Origin: Flagellimonas oceanensis
GTDB taxonomy: Bacteria; Bacteroidota; Bacteroidia; Flavobacteriales; Flavobacteriaceae
Direction: 5' to 3'
Length of the DNA stretch: 64,000 nucleotides
NCBI RefSeq assembly: GCF_003992595.1
Contig: NZ_RZNA01000008.1
Location: 57,306-121,305, forward strand
The position numbers were made by a program, and so were the translations under genes. Positions 8,582-18,171 of the stretch are shown here, piece after piece. Within the stretch, counting starts at the first letter, position 1. Each line of letters starts with the position of its first letter. The notes under the pieces are model-generated. The model was not told where the DNA came from. It did not search any database and saw only the letters and a program-made list of their open reading frames with translations.

Positions 8582-9616
8582 ATGAAATTTACAGCTACCC
8601 AAATTGCCGGAATCTTAGAAGGGGAAGTTGAGGGAAATCCTCAAATCGCTGTCCACAAATTATCCAAGATCGAAGAAGGGGAAAAAGGTTCGTTGACCTT
8701 TTTGGCCAATCCAAAATATACCTCTTATATCTATTCCACAAAGGCTTCCATTACCATTGTAAATAAGGATTTTGTTCCTGAACAGTCCGTCTCCACCACA
8801 TTGATAAAGGTGGATGACGCCTATAAATCCTTTTCCAAATTGCTGGAATACTACAATCAGGTAAAAAATAACAAGGTGGGGGTTGAGAACCCTTGCTATA
8901 TCTCTGAAAGCGCAAGCTACGGAGAGGGTTTTTACCTTGGAGCATTTGCCTATTTGGGAGAGAATGTGAAAATTGGGGACAACGTAAAAGTTTACCCGAA
9001 CGCCTATATTGGCGATAATGTAAGCATTGGCGATAATGTTATCGTCTTTGCTGGGGCCAAGATATATTCCGAAACCATCATCGGTAACAATTGTGTTATC
9101 CACGGAGGAGCTATTATTGGTGCAGATGGATTTGGATTCACACCGAATGCCGAAGGAGAATATAGCAAAGTGCCCCAAACCGGCAATGTGATCATAGAAG
9201 ATAATGTAGACGTAGGTGCCGGTACCACGATTGATCGCGCCACTTTGGGCTCCACCATTTTACGAAGGGGTGTAAAGCTGGATAATCAAATACAGATAGC
9301 GCACAATGTTGAAATAGGTGAACATACCGCCATTGCTGCACAAACCGGCGTGGCAGGTTCTACCAAAATCGGCAAGAACTGCCTGATTGGAGGGCAAGTA
9401 GGTATCGTAGGGCACATCACTATTGGTGATAGGGTCCGTATTCAGGCCCAATCCGGTATTGGAAGAAATGTAAAAGATGATGAAGTACTCCAAGGATCTC
9501 CAGCATTGAACTACGGAGACTTCAACAAATCATATGTACACTTTAAGAATTTGCCGAAATTGGCAAATCAAATCTCCAACATAGAAAAAAGAGTTGAAGG
9601 TGAGCAAACCAAGTAA
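8582..9616 (+). CDS. lpxD: UDP-3-O-acylglucosamine N-acyltransferase
   Basis: Third step of lipid A synthesis: transfers an (R)-3-hydroxyacyl chain from ACP to the glucosamine amine. The 344 residues comprise the N-terminal uridine-binding domain (about 1-100) and a left-handed beta-helix of hexapeptide repeats (about 105-320). Catalytic His is in [11 protein letters not shown] (about residue 241) and the second active-site His in [11 protein letters not shown] (about 278), equivalent to E. coli H239 and H276. It is first in the lpx cluster and overlaps the next gene. Confidence 0.96.
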   Translation: MKFTATQIAGILEGEVEGNPQIAVHKLSKIEEGEKGSLTFLANPKYTSYIYSTKASITIVNKDFVPEQSVSTTLIKVDDAYKSFSKLLEYYNQVKNNKVGVENPCYISESASYGEGFYLGAFAYLGENVKIGDNVKVYPNAYIGDNVSIGDNVIVFAGAKIYSETIIGNNCVIHGGAIIGADGFGFTPNAEGEYSKVPQTGNVIIEDNVDVGAGTTIDRATLGSTILRRGVKLDNQIQIAHNVEIGEHTAIAAQTGVAGSTKIGKNCLIGGQVGIVGHITIGDRVRIQAQSGIGRNVKDDEVLQGSPALNYGDFNKSYVHFKNLPKLANQISNIEKRVEGEQTK

Positions 9617-11012
9617 CAAACAACGCACCATAGCCAAAAAAGTAACGCTACAAGGTGTAGGACTACATACAGGCGAGAATGTAACCATGAGTTTTCTTCC
9701 AGCGGATGAAAACCATGGTTATGCGTTCAAGAGAATTGATTTGGAAGGGGAACCCATAATCGAGGCAGATGCCAATTATGTGGTGAATACCCAACGTGGA
9801 ACCAATTTGGAAAAGAACGGAGTGAAAATTCACACCTCGGAACATGTGCTTGCTGCACTAGTGGGGTTGGATATTGACAATGTTTTAATCGAATTGGACG
9901 CCCCTGAACCTCCTATTATGGATGGTTCTTCAAAATTTTTCGTAGAAGCGCTGGAAGAAGCAGGCATCGTAGAGCAAGAACAGGAGCGTGAAGAATATGT
10001 GGTTAAGGATGTGATTTCCTATAAAGATGAAACCACTGGTAGCGAAATTACCATCATTCCCGCAGATGAATACCAAGTGACCACCATGGTGGATTTTGGA
10101 ACCAAAGTATTGGGTACCCAGAATGCCACTTTGGAAAAAATGTCCGATTTTAAAGATCAAATTGCCGATTCAAGAACATTTAGCTTTTTGCATGAACTGG
10201 AAATGTTGTTGGAAAATGGTCTGATCAAAGGCGGAGACCTAAACAATGCCATTGTGTATGTGGACAAGGAAATTTCCGGATCCACCATGAAGAAGTTGGA
10301 AAAAGCATTTGGTAAGGAAAAACTCTCCGTAAAGCCAAACGGTATTTTGGATAATTTGACCCTGCACCATCCCAACGAAGCTGCACGACACAAATTATTG
10401 GATGTAATTGGGGATTTGGCCCTGGCCGGAACTCGAATTAGAGGTAAGGTCATCGCTAATAAGCCTGGACACTTTGTAAATACCCAGTTTGCGAAAAAAC
10501 TGTCCAAAATCATTAAAATAGAGAAAAGAAACAAGGTTCCCAGCTATGATTTGAATCAAGAGCCTTTAATGGACGTGAATGAAATCATGGCAAGGTTGCC
10601 GCACCGACCACCATTCTTATTGGTGGATAAAATTTTGGAACTCTCCGACACCCATGTGGTAGGAGTGAAAAACGTGACCATGAACGAACCGTTCTTCGTA
10701 GGTCACTTTCCTGGAGCTCCGGTAATGCCCGGTGTTTTGCAAGTGGAGGCCATGGCGCAAACAGGAGGAATACTGGTGTTGAGCACAGTTCCAGATCCCG
10801 AAAACTACCTGACCTTTTTCATGAAGATTGACAAGGTAAAGTTCAAGCAACAAGTAGTTCCGGGAGATACTTTAATATTTAAGTGCGATTTGATTTCTCC
10901 CATCCGTAGAGGGATTTGCCACATGCAGGCTTATGCTTACGCCAACGGAAAATTGGTATCCGAAGCCGAATTGATGGCCCAGATCGTAAAAACAAAAAAT
11001 ACAGATTCGTAG
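9600..11012 (+). CDS. lpxC-fabZ: Bifunctional LpxC deacetylase / FabZ dehydratase
   Basis: A fusion typical of Bacteroidota. The N-terminal two thirds are LpxC, the zinc deacetylase that commits to lipid A synthesis ([57 protein letters not shown]). The last 150 residues are the hotdog dehydratase FabZ ([36 protein letters not shown], with catalytic His and Glu). Start is uncertain: GTG 9600 gives [15 protein letters not shown], while TTG 9594 adds two residues; both overlap the end of lpxD by about 20 bp, indicating translational coupling. Confidence 0.95.
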   Translation: MSKPSNKQRTIAKKVTLQGVGLHTGENVTMSFLPADENHGYAFKRIDLEGEPIIEADANYVVNTQRGTNLEKNGVKIHTSEHVLAALVGLDIDNVLIELDAPEPPIMDGSSKFFVEALEEAGIVEQEQEREEYVVKDVISYKDETTGSEITIIPADEYQVTTMVDFGTKVLGTQNATLEKMSDFKDQIADSRTFSFLHELEMLLENGLIKGGDLNNAIVYVDKEISGSTMKKLEKAFGKEKLSVKPNGILDNLTLHHPNEAARHKLLDVIGDLALAGTRIRGKVIANKPGHFVNTQFAKKLSKIIKIEKRNKVPSYDLNQEPLMDVNEIMARLPHRPPFLLVDKILELSDTHVVGVKNVTMNEPFFVGHFPGAPVMPGVLQVEAMAQTGGILVLSTVPDPENYLTFFMKIDKVKFKQQVVPGDTLIFKCDLISPIRRGICHMQAYAYANGKLVSEAELMAQIVKTKNTDS

Positions 11013-11798
11013 ATGAACCAACCATTAGCATATGTACACCCAGGGGCCAAAATTGCCAAAAATGTGGTCATTGAGCCCTTTACAACAATACACAACAACG
11101 TCACTATTGGCGAGGGTACGTGGATTGGTTCTAACGTAACCATCATGGAAGGCGCGCGAATTGGAAAAAACTGTAGTATTTTCCCGGGCGCCGTAATTTC
11201 CGCAATGCCGCAAGACTTAAAATATCAAGGCGAGGACACCACTGTTCAAATAGGGGATAACACCACCATTCGTGAATGTGCCACAATTAATAAAGGTACT
11301 TCGGACCGTATGAAAACCGTAATCGGCAACAACTGTTTGATTATGGCCTATTGCCACGTAGCGCACGATTGCTTCGTGGGCGATGGCTGCATCTTCAGTA
11401 ACAACTCTACTTTGGCAGGACACGTAACCATTGGCCAGAATGTGGTTTTGGCTGGAATGGTCGCTGTGCACCAGTTTGTATCCATCGGAAATCACGCCTT
11501 TGTAACGGGTGGTTCCTTGGTTCGTAAAGATGTACCTCCCTACGTGAAGGCAGCAAGAGAGCCACTTTCCTATGTGGGCATCAATTCCATAGGATTGCGT
11601 AGAAGAGGTTTTGAATCCGACAAGATTCGAGAGATTCAAAATATTTATAGACTACTCTATCAACAAAATTATAATAATTCCCAAGCGGCATCCATTATTG
11701 AAGCCGAGATGGAGGCAACTCCCGAGAGAGACGAAATCCTTCAATTTATAAGAGATTCGCAGCGTGGAATTATGAAAGGTTATTTCAGTTCAAATTAA
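11013..11798 (+). CDS. lpxA: Acyl-ACP--UDP-N-acetylglucosamine O-acyltransferase
   Basis: First enzyme of lipid A synthesis, adding a 3-hydroxyacyl chain to O-3 of UDP-GlcNAc. The 261 residues are a hexapeptide beta-helix followed by an alpha-helical C-terminal domain; the catalytic His is in LIMAYCHVAHDCFVG (about residue 122) and the family block LAGMVAVHQFVSIG follows. The ATG directly abuts the lpxC-fabZ stop, so the genes are one operon. Confidence 0.96.
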   Translation: MNQPLAYVHPGAKIAKNVVIEPFTTIHNNVTIGEGTWIGSNVTIMEGARIGKNCSIFPGAVISAMPQDLKYQGEDTTVQIGDNTTIRECATINKGTSDRMKTVIGNNCLIMAYCHVAHDCFVGDGCIFSNNSTLAGHVTIGQNVVLAGMVAVHQFVSIGNHAFVTGGSLVRKDVPPYVKAAREPLSYVGINSIGLRRRGFESDKIREIQNIYRLLYQQNYNNSQAASIIEAEMEATPERDEILQFIRDSQRGIMKGYFSSN

Positions 11799-11802
11799 AT
11801 TT

Positions 11803-12369
11803 ATGGCAAGTACTTCTGATATAAGAAAAGGGTTGTGCATTAGATACAACAACGATATCTACAAGATTGTAGAGTTTCTTCATGTAAAACCAGGTAAAGG
11901 ACCAGCTTTTGTCCGTACCAAACTAAAAAGTGTGACTACGGGTAAAGTAGTCGACAATACATTTTCAGCAGGTCACAAGATTGAAGATGTTCGTGTGGAG
12001 ACACGTTCCTATCAATTCTTGTACAATGATGGGGAGACCTATCACTTTATGAACACGGACGATTACACCCAAATTGCTTTGCAAAGAGATGCTCTTGATG
12101 CTTACGATTTGATGAAGGAAAGTGAAGTGGTAACCATCATTTTCAATGCAGAGGACAATATGCCCCTTTCCGTTGAGATGCCTGCCAGTGTGGTATTGGA
12201 AGTAACACATACCGAACCTGGTGTGAAAGGAAATACCGCTACAAATGCCACCAAACCTGCTACGGTAGAGACTGGAGCAACGGTCAATGTACCGCTTTTC
12301 ATCAACGAGGGCGACAAAATAAAGATCGACACGGAAAAAGCAGCCTACTTGGAACGTGCCAAAGAGTAG
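11803..12369 (+). CDS. efp: Elongation factor P
   Basis: Relieves ribosome stalling at polyproline stretches. The 188-residue protein has the three-barrel EF-P pattern: KOW-like N-domain with the loop HVKPGKGPAFVRTKLK (tip Lys about residue 32), then RSYQFLYNDGETYHFMNTDDYTQ and the C-terminal YLERAKE. The tip Lys would be available for modification, but no epmA/epmC-type gene is in view. It starts 4 bp after lpxA and sits inside the lipid A cluster, as in related genomes. Confidence 0.97.
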   Translation: MASTSDIRKGLCIRYNNDIYKIVEFLHVKPGKGPAFVRTKLKSVTTGKVVDNTFSAGHKIEDVRVETRSYQFLYNDGETYHFMNTDDYTQIALQRDALDAYDLMKESEVVTIIFNAEDNMPLSVEMPASVVLEVTHTEPGVKGNTATNATKPATVETGATVNVPLFINEGDKIKIDTEKAAYLERAKE

Positions 12370-12375
12370 CCTTAG

Positions 12376-13311
12376 ATGAAATTCCCTAAAACCCATACCT
12401 TAAAGGAAATATCGGAAATCATCGATGCCGATTTCGTTGGGGATGCTGACTTCCCTGTTTTGGGCATGAACGAAATTCATGTGGTGGAAGAAGGCGACAT
12501 AGTATTTGTGGACCATCCCAAATATTATGACAAAGCACTACAATCCAAGGCTACGGTTATTCTCATCAACAAAGAAGTGGAATGTCCAGAAGGCAAAGCT
12601 TTGCTTGTCTCGGATGACCCCTTTAGGGATTTCAACAAGTTGACCCGTCATTTCAAACCTTTTGAAACAGCGGCATCATCCATTGCTGATTCAGCCGAGA
12701 TAGGGGAGGGAACCATAATTCAGCCCAATGTTTTTATCGGTAATCATGTGAAAATAGGTGAAAACTGTGTGATTCATCCGAACGTAACCATTTATGATGG
12801 ATGTATCCTTGGCGACAATGTGACCATTCATGCAGGAACCGTATTAGGAGCGGATGCGTTCTATTACAAAAACAGACCCGAAGGTTTTGATAAATTGCTT
12901 TCTGGAGGAAATGTGGTAATCGAGGACAACGTGGATATAGGAGCAGGATGCACCATTGACCGCGGAGTAACAGGTTCAACTACCATAAAAGAAGGAGCCA
13001 AATTGGATAACCAGATTCAAGTAGGGCACGATACCGTTATCGGAAAAAAATGTTTGATTGCATCCCACGTAGGTATCGCGGGTTGTTGCATTATTGAGGA
13101 CGAAGTTACCCTTTGGGGCCAGGTAGGTATCACGAGTGGAGCCACCATCGGTAAAAAAGCGGTTATCTTGGCGCAATCGGGTATTTCAAAATCACTGGAA
13201 GGTGGTAAAACCTACTTTGGTTACCCAGCTGAGGAAGCACGGGAAAAACTCAAACAAATCGCATACATCAAAAGGATTCCAGAAATCTTGAAAAAACTGA
13301 AAAAGATTTAA
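12376..13311 (+). CDS. LpxD-like acyltransferase paralogue
   Basis: A 311-residue second LpxD-type protein with an N-terminal uridine-binding-like domain and a beta-helix. The catalytic His is kept in LDNQIQVGHDTVIG (about residue 217). In an ungapped alignment with the LpxD at 8582, the position of the second active-site His (VGH) reads TSG, so the E. coli H276 equivalent is lost. It starts 6 bp after efp. It may acylate a different sugar nucleotide, prefer another acyl chain, or be a weak enzyme; sequence cannot decide. Paralogues of this kind are commonly annotated as lpxD in flavobacteria. Confidence 0.85.
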   Translation: MKFPKTHTLKEISEIIDADFVGDADFPVLGMNEIHVVEEGDIVFVDHPKYYDKALQSKATVILINKEVECPEGKALLVSDDPFRDFNKLTRHFKPFETAASSIADSAEIGEGTIIQPNVFIGNHVKIGENCVIHPNVTIYDGCILGDNVTIHAGTVLGADAFYYKNRPEGFDKLLSGGNVVIEDNVDIGAGCTIDRGVTGSTTIKEGAKLDNQIQVGHDTVIGKKCLIASHVGIAGCCIIEDEVTLWGQVGITSGATIGKKAVILAQSGISKSLEGGKTYFGYPAEEAREKLKQIAYIKRIPEILKKLKKI

Positions 13312-13342
13312 GAAATCAATAGAAAAAAACTTTAGTAAACCA

Positions 13343-13350
13343 TATTTTTG
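13343..13350 (+). promoter_or_regulatory. -7 element before sucD
   Basis: TATTTTTG matches TAnnTTTG, 23 bp before the sucD ATG at 13374, in the 62-bp gap after the lpxD-like gene. The -33 part is not clear. It suggests sucD has its own promoter. Confidence 0.45.
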
Positions 13351-13373
13351 TATCTCTACATTAAGTTAAATAT

Positions 13374-14246
13374 ATGAGCGTCTTAGTAAACAAGGATTCA
13401 AACATAATTGTACAAGGATTTACCGGTAGTGAAGGAACCTTCCATGCCGAACAAATGATTGAATACGGAACCAACGTAGTTGGTGGTGTGACCCCAGGAA
13501 AAGGTGGTCAGGAACATTTAGGGAAACCAGTTTTCAACACAGTGGAAGATGCTGTAAAAGAAGTTGGTGCCGACACCACTATTATTTTTGTTCCACCCGC
13601 ATTTGCTGCGGATGCCATTATGGAAGCTGCCGATGCAGGAATCAAAGTAATCATTACCATTACCGAAGGCATTCCTGTTGCTGACATGGTAAAAGCCAAC
13701 GATTACATTAAGGATATGGATTGTACATTGATCGGTCCAAACTGTCCGGGTGTAATTACTCCAGGTGAGGCAAAAGTTGGTATTATGCCAGGATTTGTCT
13801 TCAAAAAAGGAAAAGTTGGTATCGTTTCAAAATCTGGAACATTGACCTATGAGGCTGCAGACCAAGTAGTTCGTCAGGGATTGGGTATCACTACAGCTAT
13901 TGGAATCGGTGGTGACCCTATCATCGGAACCACAACCAAAAAAGCTGTTGAGCTTTTAATCAACGACCCGGAAACGGAATGTGTTGTAATGATTGGAGAA
14001 ATCGGTGGTCAATTGGAAGCCGAAGCAGCAAAATGGTACAAAGAAAGCGGAAGTAAAAAACCAGTTGTAGGTTTTATCGCTGGTGAAACTGCTCCTGCCG
14101 GACGTACTATGGGACACGCTGGTGCTATTGTGGGTGGAAGCGATGATACAGCACAAGCCAAGAAAAAGATTATGCGCGACTGTGGTATCCACGTGGTGGA
14201 TTCCCCTGCAGAAATTGGCGTAAAAGTGAAAGAAGTGGTTGGGTAA
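13374..14246 (+). CDS. sucD: Succinate--CoA ligase, alpha subunit
   Basis: TCA-cycle enzyme subunit that binds CoA and carries the phosphohistidine. The 290 residues show the CoA-binding [18 protein letters not shown] (about residue 15), [22 protein letters not shown] (about 120) and the active His in [13 protein letters not shown] (about 246). The beta subunit gene sucC is not adjacent, which I recall as normal in flavobacteria. It has its own -7 element and terminator, so it is probably monocistronic. Confidence 0.97.
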   Translation: MSVLVNKDSNIIVQGFTGSEGTFHAEQMIEYGTNVVGGVTPGKGGQEHLGKPVFNTVEDAVKEVGADTTIIFVPPAFAADAIMEAADAGIKVIITITEGIPVADMVKANDYIKDMDCTLIGPNCPGVITPGEAKVGIMPGFVFKKGKVGIVSKSGTLTYEAADQVVRQGLGITTAIGIGGDPIIGTTTKKAVELLINDPETECVVMIGEIGGQLEAEAAKWYKESGSKKPVVGFIAGETAPAGRTMGHAGAIVGGSDDTAQAKKKIMRDCGIHVVDSPAEIGVKVKEVVG

Positions 14247-14266
14247 CCAACCGTTAAAACCATACT

Positions 14267-14296
14267 AAATCCCGTTTTATGCGGGATTTTTTTTCG
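14267..14296 (+). terminator. Terminator after sucD
   Basis: Arms AAATCCCG and CGGGATTT with a 7-nt loop, followed by a run of eight T. It lies 20 bp after the sucD stop. A smaller palindrome, GGTTGGGTAACCAACC, overlaps the sucD stop codon itself. Confidence 0.85.
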
Positions 14297-14316
14297 TCTA
14301 AACATAAAACAACAAC

Positions 14317-14324
14317 TATATTTG
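14317..14324 (+). promoter_or_regulatory. -7 element before fabG
   Basis: TATATTTG fits TAnnTTTG, 29 bp upstream of the fabG ATG and just after the sucD terminator. No definite -33 TTG is seen. Confidence 0.45.
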
Positions 14325-14353
14325 GTTAATAACCATTCAAACACCATCATTAT

Positions 14354-15103
14354 ATGAAACTTTTGGAAGGGAAAAACGTAATTATAACTGGAGCCAGTAG
14401 AGGAATTGGAAAAGGAATTGCCGAAGTATTTGCAAAACACGGAGCAAATGTGGCATTCACGTACAGTTCCAGTGAAGCTCCAGCCTTGGAATTGGAAAAG
14501 GAATTGACCGAAATGGGCGTAAAAGCCAAGGCCTATAAAAGTAATGCAGCCAGTTTTGAAGAATCCGAAGCCCTTGTTGCCAAGGTTTTGGAAGATTTTG
14601 ACGGGAAAATCGATGTGCTGATCAATAATGCTGGAATTACCAAGGACAATTTATTGATGCGCATGGGCGAAGATGATTTTGACAAAGTGATCGAAATCAA
14701 CCTGAAGTCCGTTTTTAATATGACCAAAGCCGTACAGCGTACCATGTTGAAGCAACGTAAAGGCTCTATCATCAATATGAGTAGCGTTGTGGGCGTAAAA
14801 GGTAATGCCGGACAGACCAACTATGCGGCCTCTAAGGCAGGTATGATTGGTTTTACAAAATCCGTAGCCTTGGAATTGGGGTCTAGAAACATCCGTTGCA
14901 ACGCCATTGCTCCCGGTTTCATCGAAACTGAAATGACCGAGAAATTGGACGAAAAAACGGTTCAAGGTTGGAGGGAAGGCATTCCGTTGAAACGAGGTGG
15001 AAGCCCAGAAGATGTTGCCAACGCCTGTGTATTCTTGGCATCCGACCTATCCGACTACGTAACAGGACAGGTATTGAACGTTGATGGTGGAATGTTAACA
15101 TAG
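14354..15103 (+). CDS. fabG: 3-oxoacyl-ACP reductase
   Basis: NADPH-dependent ketoreduction in fatty acid elongation. The 249-residue SDR fold shows GASRGIGKGIAEVF (about residue 12), NNAG (about 91), the catalytic Ser in NMSSVVG (about 142) and YAASK (about 156-160), and the C-terminal GQVLNVDGGM. The full SDR tetrad and typical length support FabG rather than another SDR. The next gene starts 4 bp after its stop. Confidence 0.95.
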   Translation: MKLLEGKNVIITGASRGIGKGIAEVFAKHGANVAFTYSSSEAPALELEKELTEMGVKAKAYKSNAASFEESEALVAKVLEDFDGKIDVLINNAGITKDNLLMRMGEDDFDKVIEINLKSVFNMTKAVQRTMLKQRKGSIINMSSVVGVKGNAGQTNYAASKAGMIGFTKSVALELGSRNIRCNAIAPGFIETEMTEKLDEKTVQGWREGIPLKRGGSPEDVANACVFLASDLSDYVTGQVLNVDGGMLT

Positions 15104-15107
15104 ATGA

Positions 15108-17141
15108 ATGGAGTTGAGCACGGTACTTCTTATTGTCTTAGCAGTTGCTGCCGCGCTTACCCTTGTCTATTTTCAATACTTCTATAAAAACCCAAGAAAG
15201 GGTTCACTTAAAATAATATTGGCCGCATTGAGGTTTGTTACCTTGTTTTGCGGCCTTTTACTTTTGATTAACCCGAAGTTTGTCAGCAAGGATTATTTTG
15301 TTGAGAAAGCGAATTTGATTCTGTTAGTGGATAATTCCACTTCCATGCAAGATGCTTCATCCGAAGCTGATATTTCCCAAGCTATCGAGGAAATTAAGCA
15401 GCATGAGGCTTTGCGCGATCGCTTTACCATGCATCAATATGGGTTTGGTAATTCCATTTCCGCCACCGATTCTATTCAATTTGATCAAGGCAATACCGAT
15501 GTTTCCAATGCGCTGGCTACTTTAAATGATGTTTTTGTGAATGGTAACAACGCCATTTTGCTGTTTTCGGATGGAAATCAGACCCTGGGCAGGGATTATG
15601 AATATCTCACATTAAGTGAGAATACATCCGTAAATCCTGTTGTGATAGGGGATACAACGCAGTATGAGGATATTTCCGTTGGACTCATTAACGTGAACAA
15701 ATTTGCCTTTTTACGAAATAGCTTCCCCATTGAATCCACGATTAGATACCAAGGGAACAGACCAGTATCCAGTACAGTAACTATTTCCATCAACGGGAAC
15801 AGGGTGCATCAAGAAAGGGTAAACCTCAGTGCAACCAAGAACAGTCAAACGTTGAATACCTTGGTCGAGGCGCAAAGCGTGGGCATCAAAACCATTAAAA
15901 TTGAAGTGGGAGCTTTTGAAAATGAGCGTAATACCGCTAATAATTCCAAGGAAACAGCCATTGAGGTGATTGATGAAAAAACAAATGTTGCCATCGTTTC
16001 CGATATGCTCCATCCGGACATAGGTGCATTGAAAAAGTCTATTGAATCCAATGAACAACGCTCCGTAACCCTTTTAAAACCAAACATCGGTCAATCAGAA
16101 CTGGAGGATATGGGATTGATTATTCTGTATCAACCCAACCGAAACTTTAGAAACATATTCAAGTTTTTGAATAATTCAGGCGCTAACTATGTTACGATTA
16201 CCGGAAGCAAAACGGATTGGAACTTTTTAAATCAGATTCAAGAGAGCTTTACCATTTCAGGGAGTCGACAGTCTGAGGATATTCTACCCGTATTGAACAA
16301 CGCCTTCGGTTTATTTGGGTTGGGCAATTTTGCTGTGGAAGGATTTCCGCCTTTAAAAGGCACCCTTGCTGATATTCAATTGAACAAAGAAAGTGAAATC
16401 TTGATGTTCCAACAATTACAGGGCATCAACTTGGAAAAGCCTTTATTTGTGATTTTGACCGAATCCAACATAAAGGAAGCCGTGCTTTTTGGAGAGGATA
16501 TTTGGCGCTGGCGTGCACAGGTGTACCGAAACGAGCAGAGTTTTGACACTTTTGATGAATTTATCGGGAATTTGATGGTGTATTTGGGCTCCAACAAGCA
16601 ACGAAATCGTTTGGAGCTGGATTACGAATTGGTTTTTGACAATGCAAGCATGGCTAAAATCAGGGCTTCATATTTTGATGAAAGCTATCAGTTTGATGCC
16701 AATGCAAACATTTCCATCACAATTGAAGGAAAGGAAACCGAATTTTCAAGAGTGTCGCCCATGTTATTGAAAGGCTCCTTTTATGAAATTGACTTAAGTG
16801 ACCTGGAAACAGGAGCGTACGAGTTTACCGTGACCGTTCAGGATGAAAACTTGAGCCAATCTGGAACTTTCAGGATTTTGGATTTTAACCCTGAAAAGCA
16901 GCTCATTTCTGCAAACTATAAAAAAATGGAGCGTTTAGCCTCCAAAAATAGAGGGCAGGTCTATTATTTGGACAAGCTGGAAGAACTACAGTCCGATCTA
17001 TCATCGTCCCAACAGTTTTTACCTGTTCAAAAAAGCAGGGATAATGTTGTATCTTTAATAGATTTCCGTATTTTACTCGGACTCATCATTATTTCGCTCG
17101 CAGCGGAATGGTTCATCAGAAAATATAACGGTTTAATATAA
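15108..17141 (+). CDS. vWA-domain inner-membrane protein
   Basis: A 677-residue protein with two N-terminal membrane segments (about residues 5-23 and 38-58), a von Willebrand A-like domain with MIDAS-type LVDNSTSM (about residue 74), long beta-rich extracytoplasmic regions and one C-terminal membrane helix (about 653-668) followed by a short basic tail. The topology resembles Bat-type vWA membrane proteins, but no MoxR gene is adjacent here. It starts 4 bp after fabG and is followed after 15 bp by the SPFH gene. Role unknown; possibly scaffolding envelope complexes. Confidence 0.85.
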   Translation: MELSTVLLIVLAVAAALTLVYFQYFYKNPRKGSLKIILAALRFVTLFCGLLLLINPKFVSKDYFVEKANLILLVDNSTSMQDASSEADISQAIEEIKQHEALRDRFTMHQYGFGNSISATDSIQFDQGNTDVSNALATLNDVFVNGNNAILLFSDGNQTLGRDYEYLTLSENTSVNPVVIGDTTQYEDISVGLINVNKFAFLRNSFPIESTIRYQGNRPVSSTVTISINGNRVHQERVNLSATKNSQTLNTLVEAQSVGIKTIKIEVGAFENERNTANNSKETAIEVIDEKTNVAIVSDMLHPDIGALKKSIESNEQRSVTLLKPNIGQSELEDMGLIILYQPNRNFRNIFKFLNNSGANYVTITGSKTDWNFLNQIQESFTISGSRQSEDILPVLNNAFGLFGLGNFAVEGFPPLKGTLADIQLNKESEILMFQQLQGINLEKPLFVILTESNIKEAVLFGEDIWRWRAQVYRNEQSFDTFDEFIGNLMVYLGSNKQRNRLELDYELVFDNASMAKIRASYFDESYQFDANANISITIEGKETEFSRVSPMLLKGSFYEIDLSDLETGAYEFTVTVQDENLSQSGTFRILDFNPEKQLISANYKKMERLASKNRGQVYYLDKLEELQSDLSSSQQFLPVQKSRDNVVSLIDFRILLGLIIISLAAEWFIRKYNGLI

Positions 17142-17156
17142 ATCAAAGTAAATAAC

Positions 17157-17972
17157 ATGGATAAATTACCAAAAATTGCATTGCCCGTATTAGCGGGAAT
17201 CATCATTCTGATCATTTTTATATCTAGGTCCACAGTTACCATTGAAGCTGGTGAGGCCGGGGTACTTTGGAAACGATTTGGTGGTGGTGTTGTAACCGAA
17301 GAGCCGCCATTGAGTGAAGGTTTTCATATTGTGGCACCTTGGAACAAGGTATATGTATACGAAGTAAGACAGCAAGAAAAGCTTGAAAAAATGAACGTGC
17401 TTTCTTCCAACGGTCTGGATATTAAATTGGAAGCTTCCGTATGGTTCCAGCCTAAATATAATGAGCTTGGAAAGTTGCATCAAGAAAAGAGTGAACAATA
17501 TATAGAGCGCGTTCTGCTCCCCGCAATCCGTTCCGCGGCCCGTAGTGTTGTTGGTAGATATACTCCGGAACAACTATATTCCAGCAAGCGTGATGCTATT
17601 CAACAGGAAATTTTCGAGGAGACCCAAAAAATTGTGGATGACCAATATATTCAACTCAATGAGGTGCTAGTAAGAGATGTGACCTTACCGCCCACCATCA
17701 AGGACGCAATCGAACGTAAACTTAAGCAAGAGCAAGAGTCGTTGGAGTATGAATTTAGATTGGTAACTGCCGAGAAAGAAGCCGAAAAAGTTCGAATTGA
17801 AGCCCAAGGTAAAGCCGATGCCAACCGTATTTTAAGTGCTTCGTTAACGGACAAAATATTGCAGGACAAGGGTATAGATGCCACATTGAAATTGTCTGAA
17901 TCTCCCAATGCAAAGACTGTAATTGTAGGTTCAGGAGACAGCGGATTGCCATTAATTTTGGGAAATAACTAA
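17157..17972 (+). CDS. SPFH/prohibitin-family membrane protein
   Basis: A 271-residue prohibitin-like protein: one N-terminal membrane anchor (about residues 7-24), an SPFH domain (IEAGEAGVLWKRFGGG through RDVTLPPTIKDAIERKL, about 30-190) and a C-terminal heptad coiled coil with alternating Glu/Lys (about 185-225). Such proteins oligomerise into membrane rings that organise lipid domains or control the FtsH protease. It probably shares a transcript with the preceding vWA gene. No function beyond the family can be given. Confidence 0.92.
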   Translation: MDKLPKIALPVLAGIIILIIFISRSTVTIEAGEAGVLWKRFGGGVVTEEPPLSEGFHIVAPWNKVYVYEVRQQEKLEKMNVLSSNGLDIKLEASVWFQPKYNELGKLHQEKSEQYIERVLLPAIRSAARSVVGRYTPEQLYSSKRDAIQQEIFEETQKIVDDQYIQLNEVLVRDVTLPPTIKDAIERKLKQEQESLEYEFRLVTAEKEAEKVRIEAQGKADANRILSASLTDKILQDKGIDATLKLSESPNAKTVIVGSGDSGLPLILGNN

Positions 17973-17982
17973 ATTCCCCTTT

Positions 17983-18010
17983 TTTGATAAAAAAATATAC
18001 CCTACTTTTG
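17983..18010 (+). promoter_or_regulatory. Promoter of the his operon
   Basis: TTTG at 17983-17986 and TACTTTTG at 18003-18010 form a Bacteroidota -33/-7 pair, with a 16-nt spacer that is shorter than usual. Transcription would start near 18016, almost at the leader-peptide ATG (18018), so the leader peptide would be read from a nearly leaderless transcript. Confidence 0.5.
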
Positions 18011-18017
18011 AAGCATC

Positions 18018-18071
18018 ATGAGAAACAAAAACACACATCATCATTTTTATACTTGCCCTCAAGCGAGATAG
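18018..18071 (+). CDS. hisL: Histidine operon leader peptide
   Basis: A 17-codon frame reading MRNKNTHHHFYTCPQAR with three consecutive His codons at 18036-18044 and stop TAG at 18069-18071. It lies between the his promoter and a terminator ahead of hisG, the arrangement of a translation-controlled attenuator: low charged tRNA-His should stall ribosomes at the His codons. It is too short to prove as a gene alone; position, His run and matching RNA structures make it convincing. Confidence 0.8.
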   Translation: MRNKNTHHHFYTCPQAR

Positions 18072-18135
18072 AAATGTATTGTTGTTTTTAAAATATATTC
18101 TAACCCGTTTGAGAAATCAAACGGGTTTGTTTTTT
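18058..18135 (+). promoter_or_regulatory. His attenuator: antiterminator and terminator hairpins
   Basis: Terminator: arms AACCCGTTTGA (18102-18112) and TCAAACGGGTT (18117-18127), a GAAA loop and a T-rich tract to 18135. Antiterminator: CTCAAGCG (18058-18065, end of the leader ORF) can pair with CGTTTGAG (18106-18113), eight pairs with one G-U, destroying the terminator. A ribosome stalled on the His codons leaves 18058-18065 free; a ribosome reaching the stop codon at 18069 covers it. This is the logic of classical amino-acid attenuation, here without a separate 1:2 protector hairpin. Inferred from sequence. Confidence 0.8.
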
Positions 18136-18171
18136 GTGCCCATTTGGTTTTTCAGACAAAACGATTGAAAA

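Noticed and set aside
14237..14252. GGTTGGGTAACCAACC palindrome as sucD terminator
   Set aside because: It overlaps the stop codon and has no T run; the hairpin at 14267 is a better terminator.
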